Below, piece by piece: positions 33,264-41,841 of a stretch of 64,000 nucleotides of DNA. The notes under the pieces were generated by a model, which saw only the letters and a program-made list of their open reading frames with translations, was not told where the DNA came from and searched no databases. This DNA comes from Hyphomicrobiales bacterium (GTDB lineage Bacteria > Pseudomonadota > Alphaproteobacteria > Rhizobiales > Beijerinckiaceae). Numbering within the stretch: the first letter of the stretch is position 1; each line of letters opens with the position of its first letter. A program made the position numbers and the translations under genes. The DNA is taken from positions 1,178,001 through 1,242,000 of the forward strand of contig JAFLCX010000001.1 in NCBI GenBank assembly GCA_017302635.1. Direction: 5' to 3'.

Positions 33264-34217
33264 TTTATTCGAACCAAACGGCGCTCCTGTCGCGGTCGCA
33301 TTCATTTCAGTGCGCAAGAGGCGGATGAAATTCTCGGCATAGCGGGAGAGTGCACGATCATTTTTCACTGCCACATAGGTCTGGAACGGCGGATCTCCTT
33401 TCAGCGGCACGATCTCGATCCCCGGCATCGAGCCATGCGCGACGGTGAATTCGTCGATGATCGCGATGCCAAGCCCGGCCTTGACAAGCGCGCAGACCGT
33501 TGTGCCGAAACGCGCCTTGATGATGAGATCGAAGGCGACATTCTCGCGTTCGAAGAGCGCACACATGATGCGCCCATAAGGGTCAGTCGGCTCGATCCCG
33601 ATCATCGGATAGGCGGCCATGTCCTGCGCTGTCACGTCCGCCTTTTCCGCCAGCGGATGGCCCTGAGGCACGATGCAAACAAGTTTTCCGCGTGCAAGCG
33701 GCATAAAATCGATACTGGGATGATCGAGCTTGTAGCTCATGACCGCCAGTTCGCCCTTGCCGAGCAGGATGTAGTCAACGGCCTCCTCGATCTTCAGGAT
33801 GTTGATATCAAGACGCAGATCGGGATGAAGCGCACGCAGGCGCTCGACCGCGCGCGGCACCATCACATGCGAGACCGACGGAACGGAGCCCAGCCGCAAT
33901 TCGATGCCGGCGCCGCGCTCGATGCGTGAGAGCGTGAAATGCAGGTCATCGACCTTTTTGTAGACGCCGTTGATCTGCTCGAAAATGTCCTGTGCCTCGG
34001 GGGTGGGGACATAGCGGCCATGCCTGCGCTCGAACAGGCGCAGGTTGAGCGAGCGCTCGGTGTATTTCATCAGCCGGCTGATTCCGGGGGCGGAAACGCG
34101 CAGCAGAGCGGCAGCGCCCGCGATGGTTCCGGTGATCATGATCGCGCGCACGACCTCGATCTGTCGGAGAGTCATGCCCGATCGGCCGTTCTGGTCCGCT
34201 CTGCGCTCTTCGCTCAC
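33255..34217 (-). CDS. LysR-family transcriptional regulator
   Basis: A 320-residue regulator with an N-terminal winged helix-turn-helix (MTLRQIEVVRAIMITGTIAG, then AALLRVSAPGISRLMKYTE) and an effector domain covering the rest. GTG at 34217 has GGAG at good spacing; an ATG 14 codons later (MTLRQIEV) is the alternative. It lies between the carrier-protein operon upstream (70 bases from the decarboxylase stop) and the Liv importer operon downstream. Because of the palindrome at its 3' end it more likely controls the Liv/quinate-type operon, but regulation of the other operon is not excluded. Confidence 0.9.
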   Translation of the reverse strand: MSEERRADQNGRSGMTLRQIEVVRAIMITGTIAGAAALLRVSAPGISRLMKYTERSLNLRLFERRHGRYVPTPEAQDIFEQINGVYKKVDDLHFTLSRIERGAGIELRLGSVPSVSHVMVPRAVERLRALHPDLRLDINILKIEEAVDYILLGKGELAVMSYKLDHPSIDFMPLARGKLVCIVPQGHPLAEKADVTAQDMAAYPMIGIEPTDPYGRIMCALFERENVAFDLIIKARFGTTVCALVKAGLGIAIIDEFTVAHGSMPGIEIVPLKGDPPFQTYVAVKNDRALSRYAENFIRLLRTEMNATATGAPFGSNKIT

Positions 34218-34286
34218 TGCACTCTCCTGCTGAGCACCAATGTCGAGGGAGTTGGTGCAGCTGTCCAGTGGGGCAGGCCGTGTGCC

Positions 34287-35648
34287 CTATTGCGCGGCGT
34301 GAGACCAGGATCGGGGAATCTCGCTCATGTTGACAAGCGGCGCATCGAAAGTGCCGGCGGGGCGAATGAGCCGGGCCAGGGAATTCTCGACCAAAACTTC
34401 GGCCGGCATCGGATGCGAGAGAAACCCGACCGGGCTGGCGGAAAGCCCATAGGCTCCGGATTGCAGAACCGCCAGCAGGTCACCTGTCTTGAGTTCAGGC
34501 AGCGCAGTCTGGCGGCCGAGCGTATCGAGCGGCGTGCAAAGCGGTCCGACGAAAGAGGTGTTGTCGATCACAGGCTGATCAAGATGCAGCGGGGCGACAA
34601 TCGGATAATCGCGCTTGATCACCTGCCCGAGATTGCCCGAGGCCGCGAGGTGGTGATGCATGCCGCCATCGGCAATGAGAAAGCGTTGGCCGCGCGACAT
34701 CTTCACGCTTCGCAGCGCGCTGACATAAATCCCGGCCGGGCCAATGAGCCATCGCCCGGGCTCGACCAGCATTTCAGCTGTGGCGAGGCGTGGATTGGCG
34801 GCCTTCATCGCACGAAGCTGTGGCAAACCGGTCCGGATCGCTTCGAGATCAAGCGTGGCTTCGCCGGAATGGTAGGGAATGCCAAGCCCCCCGCCGAGAT
34901 CGATGGAGCCGAGTGGACAATCAGCCAACTCTGCGAGACGGGCCGCGAGTTCAAGGCCATAACGCCATTGTTCGAGCAGAATTCCCGCATCGAGAATCTG
35001 GGTGCCCGCGAAGAGATGAATGCCCTTGAGCCGCAGTCCCGGAAAGCGCTTCAGAGCCTCGACTGCTTCCGGCATCAGCTCTTCGTCGATCCCGAAAGCG
35101 GAGGCCTTGCCGCCCATGCGCATCGCGCCGCCCTGTGCCTGACGGCCGGGATTGATGCGCAGTGAGACATCCTGCTTGAGGCCCATCGCGCTGACTTTGC
35201 GGCCGATGGCCTCGATTTCATCGAAACCTTCGAGATGGATTTCCCCGACACCCTGCCGCAAGACGAGATCGATCTCCGCCTCACCCTTGCCGGGGCCGGC
35301 AAAGAGGATGCGCCGGGGGGTGCAGCCGGCTCTGCGGGCTAGCAAGTATTCCGCCCCGGATGCAATTTCGAGCCCGGCACCCTCCTCGACGAAAATCGCC
35401 GCCAGATGCGGGTTCGGGTTGGCCTTGATGGAGAAATAGACGTCGGCGAAGCCCTCAAGCGCTGCAGCGAGCGCCCGGTAGCGCCGCCGCAAGGTGGCTC
35501 CGTCATAGAGGTAGAGCGGTGAGCCGAACTGCCGCACAAGGTCGCCAACGGCGAGGCCGCCGATTTCGAGTCCGTGCTGACCGATCGAGAAATGCTCCGT
35601 GATCAGCGCACCGGCGAGGGGCGAAACAGTCAGGTTCGTTGTGTTCAT
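34287..35648 (-). CDS. PLP-dependent decarboxylase, exosortase-A-associated/BtrK-like (fold III)
   Basis: A 453-residue member of the ornithine/diaminopimelate decarboxylase family. The PLP lysine is K75 in YFSIKANPNP, the phosphate-binding glycine region is in LGGGLGIPY, and the second-subunit cysteine lies in GPLCTPLD. It resembles the decarboxylase family annotated as exosortase-A-associated, and BtrK, which decarboxylates a glutamyl group held on the carrier protein BtrI in butirosin synthesis. It overlaps the AMP-ligase gene (ATGA) and is last in an operon with an acyl carrier protein and a GNAT-like protein. Therefore the substrate may be an amino acid bound to that carrier protein rather than free diaminopimelate. 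This role is inference. Confidence 0.85.
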   Translation of the reverse strand: MNTTNLTVSPLAGALITEHFSIGQHGLEIGGLAVGDLVRQFGSPLYLYDGATLRRRYRALAAALEGFADVYFSIKANPNPHLAAIFVEEGAGLEIASGAEYLLARRAGCTPRRILFAGPGKGEAEIDLVLRQGVGEIHLEGFDEIEAIGRKVSAMGLKQDVSLRINPGRQAQGGAMRMGGKASAFGIDEELMPEAVEALKRFPGLRLKGIHLFAGTQILDAGILLEQWRYGLELAARLAELADCPLGSIDLGGGLGIPYHSGEATLDLEAIRTGLPQLRAMKAANPRLATAEMLVEPGRWLIGPAGIYVSALRSVKMSRGQRFLIADGGMHHHLAASGNLGQVIKRDYPIVAPLHLDQPVIDNTSFVGPLCTPLDTLGRQTALPELKTGDLLAVLQSGAYGLSASPVGFLSHPMPAEVLVENSLARLIRPAGTFDAPLVNMSEIPRSWSHAAQ

Positions 35649-37159
35649 GCCGCACGCTCCGAAACGAGGCGCTTGTAATCGACCTTGCCATTGGGCGTGA
35701 CCGGGAGCTCCGGCACCAGCTCGATGCGCGAAGGTACCATGTGCGAGGGCAGTTTCTCGGCCAGCTGGCGCAGAACCGCTTCGATATCGATACCGTTCTG
35801 TTGGCCGACCGCCACCGCCATCAGGCGTTGGCCGAGCCATTCGTCGGGCAGGCCAATGGCCGCCACCTGCCGGAATGCGCCTGAGAGCATCAGGGCGTCC
35901 TCCACCTCGGTCGGGCTGATGCGGTAGCCGGCCGATTTGATCATCGCATCCTGCCGTCCGACGAAGTAAAGGAACCCGTCTTCATCCTCATAAACCAGAT
36001 CGCCCGACCAGCAGACGGTCTCGCCGCCTTCGATCGGTGTCCGCAGGGGATTGGGACGCAGGACACGTGCGGTTTCCTCGGGCCGACGCCAGTAGCCGAG
36101 TGAGACGGTCGGGCCGCGATGCACCAGAATTCCCGGTTCGCCCGGTTTGGCACGTCGGCCATCGGTCGTGAGCGGGAAGACCTCACATTCGGGGATGGCC
36201 TTGCCGATCGAGGTCGGCCGCCTGTCGATCTCGGCGGGTGGGAGGTAAGTCGAACGGAAGGCTTCCGTCAGGCCATACATGAGGAAAATCTGCGTTTCCG
36301 GCAAAATCTCGCGCAACCGTCGCACGGTGGCCTCGGGCACGGCACCGCCCGAATTCGTGATGTAGCGCAGATGCGGCAGTGGCGTCCGGGCGAGGCTCGG
36401 CGCGGCCTTGGTCAGGATGGCCCAAATGGTCGGCACCCCGGCAAGCCCGGTGATCTCGTGCTTCGCGAGTGCCCGGACGATCTGGTCGCCCATCTGGAAG
36501 GTGAACAGCGCGATGGTGGCACCCTGCTCCACCACGGTGAGGAGCTGGTTGAGGCCGTAATCGAAGCTGAAAGGCAGCACCGAGAGCAGACGATCCTCGG
36601 CCGTGATCGAGAGATAACTGCGCACGATCCGCGTGCCAGCGATCAGGTTCGAATGGCTCAGCATCACGCCCTTCGGCGCGCCGGTCGAACCGGATGTGTA
36701 GAGAATGGCGGCGAGGTCCTGGCCGATCGCGCGCGCGACCGGAGCGGGTGCATGATCATCCGCACAATCCTCGACATCGAGGATCGACAGCCCGTCGATG
36801 CCATCGATCGCCGCGCCGAGCTTCTCCCTCTGCTCGAGGGTGGTGATCAACAGGGCGGCACCGCTATCGATCAGGATATGGCGGATCTGCTGGGCCTTGA
36901 GGACCGGATTGATCGGCACAAATACCGCATCGGCGCGGCTGGCCGCGAAAATCGCAGCGCATTCCTCGAGACATTTCGGCAGCAGGATCGCCACCCGATC
37001 ACCGCGCTCGATCCCACGGGCGCGGACCGCGCCGGCGAGTTTCTCGACCTCGGCGGCGAGCATGCGGAAGGACCAGTGTCGCGCGCCATCGATGAGCGCG
37101 GGGCGATCCTGATCCGGCTTCGGAAGGGTCAGCAAATCATGCAGAAGGACCGCATTCAT
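35645..37159 (-). CDS. AMP-forming acyl/aminoacyl ligase, exosortase-A-associated type
   Basis: A 504-residue adenylate-forming enzyme. The ATP-binding motif YTSGSTGAPKG is at 154-164, the MYGLTEAFRSTYLPP motif lies mid-chain, YRISPTEVE follows, and the C-terminal catalytic lysine is in TPNGKVDYKRL. It resembles the acyl-CoA ligase family associated with exosortase A systems, and also the adenylation enzymes that load stand-alone carrier proteins. It begins five bases after the acyl carrier protein stop and overlaps the decarboxylase by four bases. Loading of the neighbouring carrier protein with an amino or acyl acid is the most economical role. No exosortase gene is in the window. Confidence 0.85.
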   Translation of the reverse strand: MNAVLLHDLLTLPKPDQDRPALIDGARHWSFRMLAAEVEKLAGAVRARGIERGDRVAILLPKCLEECAAIFAASRADAVFVPINPVLKAQQIRHILIDSGAALLITTLEQREKLGAAIDGIDGLSILDVEDCADDHAPAPVARAIGQDLAAILYTSGSTGAPKGVMLSHSNLIAGTRIVRSYLSITAEDRLLSVLPFSFDYGLNQLLTVVEQGATIALFTFQMGDQIVRALAKHEITGLAGVPTIWAILTKAAPSLARTPLPHLRYITNSGGAVPEATVRRLREILPETQIFLMYGLTEAFRSTYLPPAEIDRRPTSIGKAIPECEVFPLTTDGRRAKPGEPGILVHRGPTVSLGYWRRPEETARVLRPNPLRTPIEGGETVCWSGDLVYEDEDGFLYFVGRQDAMIKSAGYRISPTEVEDALMLSGAFRQVAAIGLPDEWLGQRLMAVAVGQQNGIDIEAVLRQLAEKLPSHMVPSRIELVPELPVTPNGKVDYKRLVSERAA

Positions 37160-37164
37160 GAGGT

Positions 37165-37461
37165 TCAGCTCTGGCGTCGTTGAATGAAGGCGATGAGCGA
37201 ACCGATGGTCTCGAAATTGTCGAGGGTGAAATCCTCGTCATCGATCTCGATGCCAAGCTCGTCGCTGAGAAAGGACATCAGTTGCAGGATGCCGAGCGAG
37301 TCGAGGATGCCCGAGGCGAGAAGCTGTGTCTCTTGCGTCAGGGTTATCGCTTTTGCGGCAGGAGACATCTGACGCAGGAAACCCGCGAGCAGGGCGAATT
37401 CCGCTGTCCCGGCCTGCGGCGCCGGCGTCGGATTCGTCTCAACTTGAACCATGATCGACAT
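37165..37461 (-). CDS. Stand-alone acyl carrier protein
   Basis: A 98-residue acidic carrier protein. The phosphopantetheine attachment serine is S55 in GILDSLGILQL, followed by the acidic helix DELGIEIDDEDF and the C-terminal FETIGSLIAFI. This differs from housekeeping AcpP (DSLDxVEL), so it is a specialised carrier. The ATG at 37461 has GGAGAGG upstream. It lies five bases before the ligase gene and 12 bases after the GNAT-like gene, so all four genes are one unit. It is probably the platform on which the ligase, decarboxylase and acyltransferase act. Confidence 0.9.
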   Translation of the reverse strand: MSIMVQVETNPTPAPQAGTAEFALLAGFLRQMSPAAKAITLTQETQLLASGILDSLGILQLMSFLSDELGIEIDDEDFTLDNFETIGSLIAFIQRRQS

Positions 37462-37473
37462 TCTGCCTCTCCG

Positions 37474-38316
37474 TCAAAAATCGAAAAGGGCCAGTTCCGA
37501 ACCGAAATGGTCCGTCCGGTCCTCGAATGCATCCCCCCGCGCAAACCAGATGCCGTCCGGCCGGAAACCCCGGCCGCGCCGCGCTTTCGGGCGGGCATCC
37601 ACCCGCAGGACCAGAAACCCACGCACGAGCAGGTAACGCGACAAGGCCGGCAGGCCGGCTTCGAGAGCATTCCGGCTGCCGGCGAAAAGCACGCGCGCCC
37701 CGGGCAGTCCCCGGATCCGCATCGGCTTTGTGATCACGAGAAAGCTTTCTCCGCCCCGCTCGAGCACGAGCGCGGTGCATCCCCATTCCACATGCAGGGC
37801 GATCAGTTCGTCTGGAGGCGATCCACTCGCGAGAGGGTCGCCAGATCGCCAGCGGCGCAGCCTGCCGGCAGAAGATCCGAAAGCCTCCAACGGCGTGCCA
37901 ATCCACTCAATTCCCTCGCTGGCCGGGCTGAACCCGAAGGCCGGCAGCATTTTCTGCACGTCGGGCGTGGGAGTGAGATCGGTGAAGGTTACGTCGGCAT
38001 GCTGGAAGAGCGCGCGCAGCATGAGAGGCGCCTTCCATCGAAAGGGCTCGCGAATATACCAGCTGGAGACATTGACAACCGCGCGTCGGCTCTCACCCGT
38101 ACCGCGACGCGCAGATGCCGGCGTGAGAACGATTCCGGCCAATTCGCCCCTGTCGAACCAGAGAAAGCCCGGCGGATAACGACTATCGCGATTTCCGGGC
38201 CAATTGAGCAAGCGGTCGAGCCCCTTCTCCCAGAAACCGCGCCCGCGTTCTGGAAAACCCTCGATCAGAAGCTCCATCGCCTCGGACGAGCGACCGGCCG
38301 TCAGCGGAGTCAACAT
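37474..38316 (-). CDS. GNAT-like acyltransferase, first gene of carrier-protein operon
   Basis: A protein of about 280 residues that looks like two GNAT-type folds in tandem: residues 1-135 (MLTPLTAGRSSEAMELLIEGFP with WFDRGELAGIVLTP strand) and a second half ending in LVRGFLVLRVDARPK. It has no membrane segment. The start is uncertain: I chose the ATG at 38316, with GAGGG upstream; ATGs at 38352 and 38403 would add 12 or 29 residues. By family it would move an acyl group from the acyl carrier protein or CoA to an amine or hydroxyl. The weak motif match makes the family call tentative; its place in the operon is clear. Confidence 0.65.
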   Translation of the reverse strand: MLTPLTAGRSSEAMELLIEGFPERGRGFWEKGLDRLLNWPGNRDSRYPPGFLWFDRGELAGIVLTPASARRGTGESRRAVVNVSSWYIREPFRWKAPLMLRALFQHADVTFTDLTPTPDVQKMLPAFGFSPASEGIEWIGTPLEAFGSSAGRLRRWRSGDPLASGSPPDELIALHVEWGCTALVLERGGESFLVITKPMRIRGLPGARVLFAGSRNALEAGLPALSRYLLVRGFLVLRVDARPKARRGRGFRPDGIWFARGDAFEDRTDHFGSELALFDF

Positions 38317-38738
38317 TCTTGCGTCCCTCGATCTCCGGTTCTTCGGGCGCATGGCCCCTTCGAGCAGCCGGTGATGCGGTACAAGGGGTAAAAAACTGCT
38401 CATTCCGAAGGGCGGGGCCGGTCAGATTTCCGGTGTCAGTCGGAAGTTGGTAAAGAATCTCCGAAACAGATCGATGGTGCGAACGCCCGTATCGTATCGA
38501 GGCAATTTGGCCCGGCTGCCCAATGCTTGTCGTGAACAGCGCAACCCGGATGCGGCCTGTGCAGCCTTCGGGGACCGGAGGCTTTCAATGGATCATTGCA
38601 GGAAGCAAGCATTCAAATTCGGGAAACCTGATCCCCGGCTCTTTCGAGGGCTCAGCCGACCGCCCGCGGTGCAACAGCAAGACGCGAAAAAATTTTCCCT
38701 GAATTTCAGGTTCGTAAGAACATCTGCGAAGGGGAAAG
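38317..38738. other. Non-coding gap upstream of the carrier-protein operon
   Basis: About 420 bases between the GNAT-like gene and tRNA-Thr. It should hold the promoter of the four-gene operon. I see no convincing gene; a plus-strand reading frame runs across it and into the tRNA but lacks a ribosome-binding site and any recognisable protein. If the GNAT-like gene starts at 38403 the gap is 335 bases. Confidence 0.5.
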
Positions 38739-38814
38739 TGGTGCCGCAAGAGGGATTCGAACCCCCGACCCCCTCATTACGAATGAGGTGCTCTACCAGC
38801 TGAGCTATTGCGGC
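38739..38814 (-). tRNA. tRNA-Thr(CGT)
   Basis: A 76-base cloverleaf on the minus strand. The acceptor stem starts GCCGCAA and pairs with TTGCGGC; the D arm contains AGCTCAGCTGGTAGAGC. The anticodon stem CCTCA/TGAGG encloses TTCGTAA (anticodon CGT), and the T arm contains GGTTCGAATCC. CCA is encoded at the 3' end. Confidence 0.97.
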
Positions 38815-38995
38815 GACGGGCGAGCTTCTAGCCCCATCCCGGCAGATTGGCAATGGCGAGATTGACCGCGCATCTGCGTGTTACATGCAAGAAAACAACG
38901 CTCCGTAAACAGAGAGGTATCGGAGCGAGGTATTTAGAGTGCACCCGCTGCCCGCCCTTCACGGCATCCACACGCCCCATCGGCGCAGCTTGGCC

Positions 38996-40513
38996 TTAGC
39001 CAAACAGCCTGAACCGGCTCTTCGGAGGAGGCGCGTCGGGGTCGGGTCCCGGATCGTCCGGAATGAACGGCCGGACGACATCCTCAATGGGTTGTGTCGC
39101 TTCGTTGGCCTGCCGGGGTTCTGGCGGGAGCAAAGGGCTGTCTGCGTCAGGAGAGATTTCGTTTGCGATCTGAGGGGCAGCGAGCTGTTCGAACCGATCG
39201 GCATCGATCCGAGCCCGGATCGACACATCATTTGCCTGCGGTGGTTCGCGCCATTCAAAAGTCCCGATGGCGCCAGTGACGGGCGAAGCCGGTTTCCAGT
39301 GGTCGGAAACCGAGCCATCTGCTACCCAGGCCGGATCGCGCGGTGCGCGCGAGGCCCGCGCCAGCCAGGAGCGCACGAGACCCTGGTTGTCGTGTTCGCG
39401 ATCCTCCAGCTCGGCCATCAGCAGACAGGCTCGAGCGGTGGCCTTCTGGAGCACGAGAGCCTCCAGCGCCTCGCGGGCCACGCCGAATTCCCGTGCATCG
39501 AGCGCGGCCCTGGCGACCGCAAACCGCGATTCGCGGGCCGCGGGGCTGAGTTTTTCGAGCGATTTCGCCCGCTTCAGGCGATCCAGCGCCGAATCTCCGG
39601 GGCGGGCGGCGAGGTAGGCGGCGGCGAGATCGGGGTGCGGGTTTGATTTCCAGGCCTGTTCGAGCAGCTTCGTGGCCTTGGCGTAGTCGCCACGTGCCGA
39701 AAGACGCCGGGCAGCGATTTCCGCTGCGGGAACCAAGTCGGGCTTGAGGCGCAGGGCGTCCTGCGCCAGCGCCAGTGCCTCATCCGGGTTGCCCTCGAGG
39801 CTGTCCTGCGCGGCTGCGGCCAGCAGCGCCGCCCGTTGCTGGCGTCCTTCTTCGCGTTCGATCAGGCGGCGCGAGACGCCCTGCTCGATGACGGAGATCG
39901 CGCCGCGCCAGTCGCCCGCTGCCGCCCGCTGGCGCAACATGGCCTGATTGGCCCAGGGCGCGCCGGGGGAAGATTGATAGGCCTGCTTCGCCAGAATTCC
40001 GGCGGCCTCGGCATCGCCGCGCCGTTCGGCCTCGATGAAGAGGCCGCGCAAACCCAACCCATGCGTATCGGGCTTGTCGAGCATCGCCTTGAAGGCAAGC
40101 TCTGCGCCTTTCTCGTCGCCCGAGAGCTGCGCCGCCTGTGCCTTGAGCAGCAGGGCGAGCGGCTCAGAGCCGAGAAGCCGCTCGGATTCGGTGGCCAATC
40201 TCTGGGCCTGACGCTGGTCGCCGACGCCGACAGCCACCAGCCCGCGTGCAACGGCCATCTGACCCTTCTCGCGCCGGCGCATCCGGTTGGCGAGCCCGAT
40301 CAGGCTCGGCAGACGAAAGATCAGCCGCAAGATCGACCACAGGATCATCGCGACGACGAGGAGGGCAATCAGGCCCGCCAGAGCCGTGAGCAAGGTCACG
40401 CGGTATTCGGTTTCGCCGATCTGCAGCAGCACATGGCCGGGCATATCGGCGACCTGCGTGAAGCCGAAGGCGAGCGCGAGGACAATCAAGAAAAACAGCA
40501 GGAGCTGAAGCAT
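38996..40513 (-). CDS. hemY: HemY-type heme-biosynthesis-associated TPR membrane protein
   Basis: A 505-residue inner-membrane protein of the proteobacterial HemY (HemY_N) family, not the protoporphyrinogen oxidase also called HemY. Two N-terminal membrane helices (about residues 1-20 and 40-62) are followed by a long TPR-rich helical domain and a Pro/Asp-rich tail ending FRLFG. Its function is unproven, but it is nearly always in the hem operon. The ATG at 40513 (MLQLLLFF) has AGGGG nine bases upstream; an ATG at 40522 is too close to that site. It starts 12 bases after the Mic60 gene. Confidence 0.88.
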   Translation of the reverse strand: MLQLLLFFLIVLALAFGFTQVADMPGHVLLQIGETEYRVTLLTALAGLIALLVVAMILWSILRLIFRLPSLIGLANRMRRREKGQMAVARGLVAVGVGDQRQAQRLATESERLLGSEPLALLLKAQAAQLSGDEKGAELAFKAMLDKPDTHGLGLRGLFIEAERRGDAEAAGILAKQAYQSSPGAPWANQAMLRQRAAAGDWRGAISVIEQGVSRRLIEREEGRQQRAALLAAAAQDSLEGNPDEALALAQDALRLKPDLVPAAEIAARRLSARGDYAKATKLLEQAWKSNPHPDLAAAYLAARPGDSALDRLKRAKSLEKLSPAARESRFAVARAALDAREFGVAREALEALVLQKATARACLLMAELEDREHDNQGLVRSWLARASRAPRDPAWVADGSVSDHWKPASPVTGAIGTFEWREPPQANDVSIRARIDADRFEQLAAPQIANEISPDADSPLLPPEPRQANEATQPIEDVVRPFIPDDPGPDPDAPPPKSRFRLFG

Positions 40514-40525
40514 GCTCGGCATCCC

Positions 40526-41746
40526 CTATTTCGCGCCTGAAGCGGCGCGCGAGAGGCGCGCGAGGCTTGCCGCTCGCAACTTGCCGAGTGCCTCCACGGC
40601 GTTCACGCGCTGCTCGGCTCTGCTGCGCCAGCCGGTGAAATCTCCGGCGCGGCCCGGAGTAAGCCGCCCGATCAGGGTGAGAGCCAGTCCGACATCGCCG
40701 CGCTGCAACGCCTGCTCGGCGCGTGCGATATGGGCAGCATCATCGGTCCCCGTGATTTCGCCCGTCCGGCGGATATCGACAAGGCTTGCGGCACCCGAGC
40801 GCAGGCGCTCGAATAGATCGCCTTCCGCTTTATCCGGACTTTTTTTCGACGGGATGGCACGCAATTCAGCGAGCAAGGCGGAAGGTGACGGGGGCGGGGA
40901 TGTCGCGAAAAGCTTCAACGGCGCGAGCTCAGCCTCGCCCGCGCCCATCGCACGGAGGGTCTCGAGAATGCCGCCAAGTGCTTCATGTTTCTGGAAGGCC
41001 TCGCCGAGCAATCCGGTCGTCACGAGCATGGCGGCCGCGCGGCTGAGATCGTCCTGGCCCGCAACCTGACCGATGGATTGCGTGAGGGTCGCGACCCGAT
41101 CGGCCATTTCGTTCACGCGGGGCCCGAGAGCGCCCATCTGGCCACCGAGAGCATTCATCTGCGCTCGAATTTCGTCGAGGTTCGGGGAAGAGCCGCCGTC
41201 GGAAGCGGCGGGTGACGGTGCGCTGGCCCGCTCACCGAGAGCGGCAAGCGCCTTGGTGCGTTCGCCCTGCTCGGCGGTGATTGCGGCCTGCAACTTGCCG
41301 ATTTCCGCGCGCAGGGTCTGTTCGCGTGGCAAGGCCTCGGCCAGACTGCGTTCGGCGCGCGTGAGTCGCTCCGCAAGGTCGGGCGGCGAGGCGGGTCGCG
41401 CCTGTTCGAGCCGTGTCAGGCGCTGATCGAGTCCGGCCGTGAGCTTGCCGACACCTCCATCCATCAGCCCGGTGACATGCCAGGCCCCAACTCCGCCGAC
41501 TGCCCCTGCGATCAGCCCGAGCAAGGCGGGCACAAGTTTGGGGCTGGTTCCGCGTGGCGCTGAATCTCTGCTCTCGGGATCCGGCTGAGGCGATGCGGTT
41601 TCAGGATGGGGGGCCTCGGCTGGTTCTTCCTTGACGGCGTGGGCAGGCAGATCAATCTCGACCGCCGGGCGCGACTTCTTCGCCTTGTCGGGCCCGATTC
41701 CGCCGGCTGCCTTGGCCGCGTCGTTCTCGCTGGCTTTCGGATCCAT
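40526..41746 (-). CDS. mic60: Bacterial Mic60/mitofilin-family membrane protein
   Basis: A 406-residue protein with a charged, Pro/Glu-rich cytoplasmic N-terminus, one membrane helix (about residues 70-90), a long coiled-coil-prone region (EQARPAS, LTRAERSLAEALPREQ, LRAEIGKLQAAI) and a C-terminal mitofilin-like helical domain. Alphaproteobacterial Mic60 is the ancestor of the mitochondrial cristae protein and shapes intracytoplasmic membranes. The location between hemD and hemY is its conserved place. I chose the ATG at 41746 (MDPKASEND), with GGGAGG eight bases upstream; an ATG at 41803 would add 19 residues. Family assignment by layout and context; sequence similarity is low in this family. 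Confidence 0.8.
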   Translation of the reverse strand: MDPKASENDAAKAAGGIGPDKAKKSRPAVEIDLPAHAVKEEPAEAPHPETASPQPDPESRDSAPRGTSPKLVPALLGLIAGAVGGVGAWHVTGLMDGGVGKLTAGLDQRLTRLEQARPASPPDLAERLTRAERSLAEALPREQTLRAEIGKLQAAITAEQGERTKALAALGERASAPSPAASDGGSSPNLDEIRAQMNALGGQMGALGPRVNEMADRVATLTQSIGQVAGQDDLSRAAAMLVTTGLLGEAFQKHEALGGILETLRAMGAGEAELAPLKLFATSPPPSPSALLAELRAIPSKKSPDKAEGDLFERLRSGAASLVDIRRTGEITGTDDAAHIARAEQALQRGDVGLALTLIGRLTPGRAGDFTGWRSRAEQRVNAVEALGKLRAASLARLSRAASGAK

Positions 41747-41841
41747 CAGCGGCGCCTCCCCGGTCCTGGCATAGCGGAACGACGCAGCCCGCGCCTGTTC
41801 CATTCTCGTCTTCTCCCATCAACCGAAATCGGCGCGGGGCG

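Noticed and set aside
38447..38803. 118-codon plus-strand reading frame upstream of tRNA-Thr
   Set aside because: It runs into the tRNA on the opposite strand, lacks a ribosome-binding site and resembles nothing known.
38900..38926. GCTCCG/CGGAGC inverted repeat between tRNA-Thr and hemY
   Set aside because: Only six pairs with a 15-base loop and no T-run; too weak to call a terminator.
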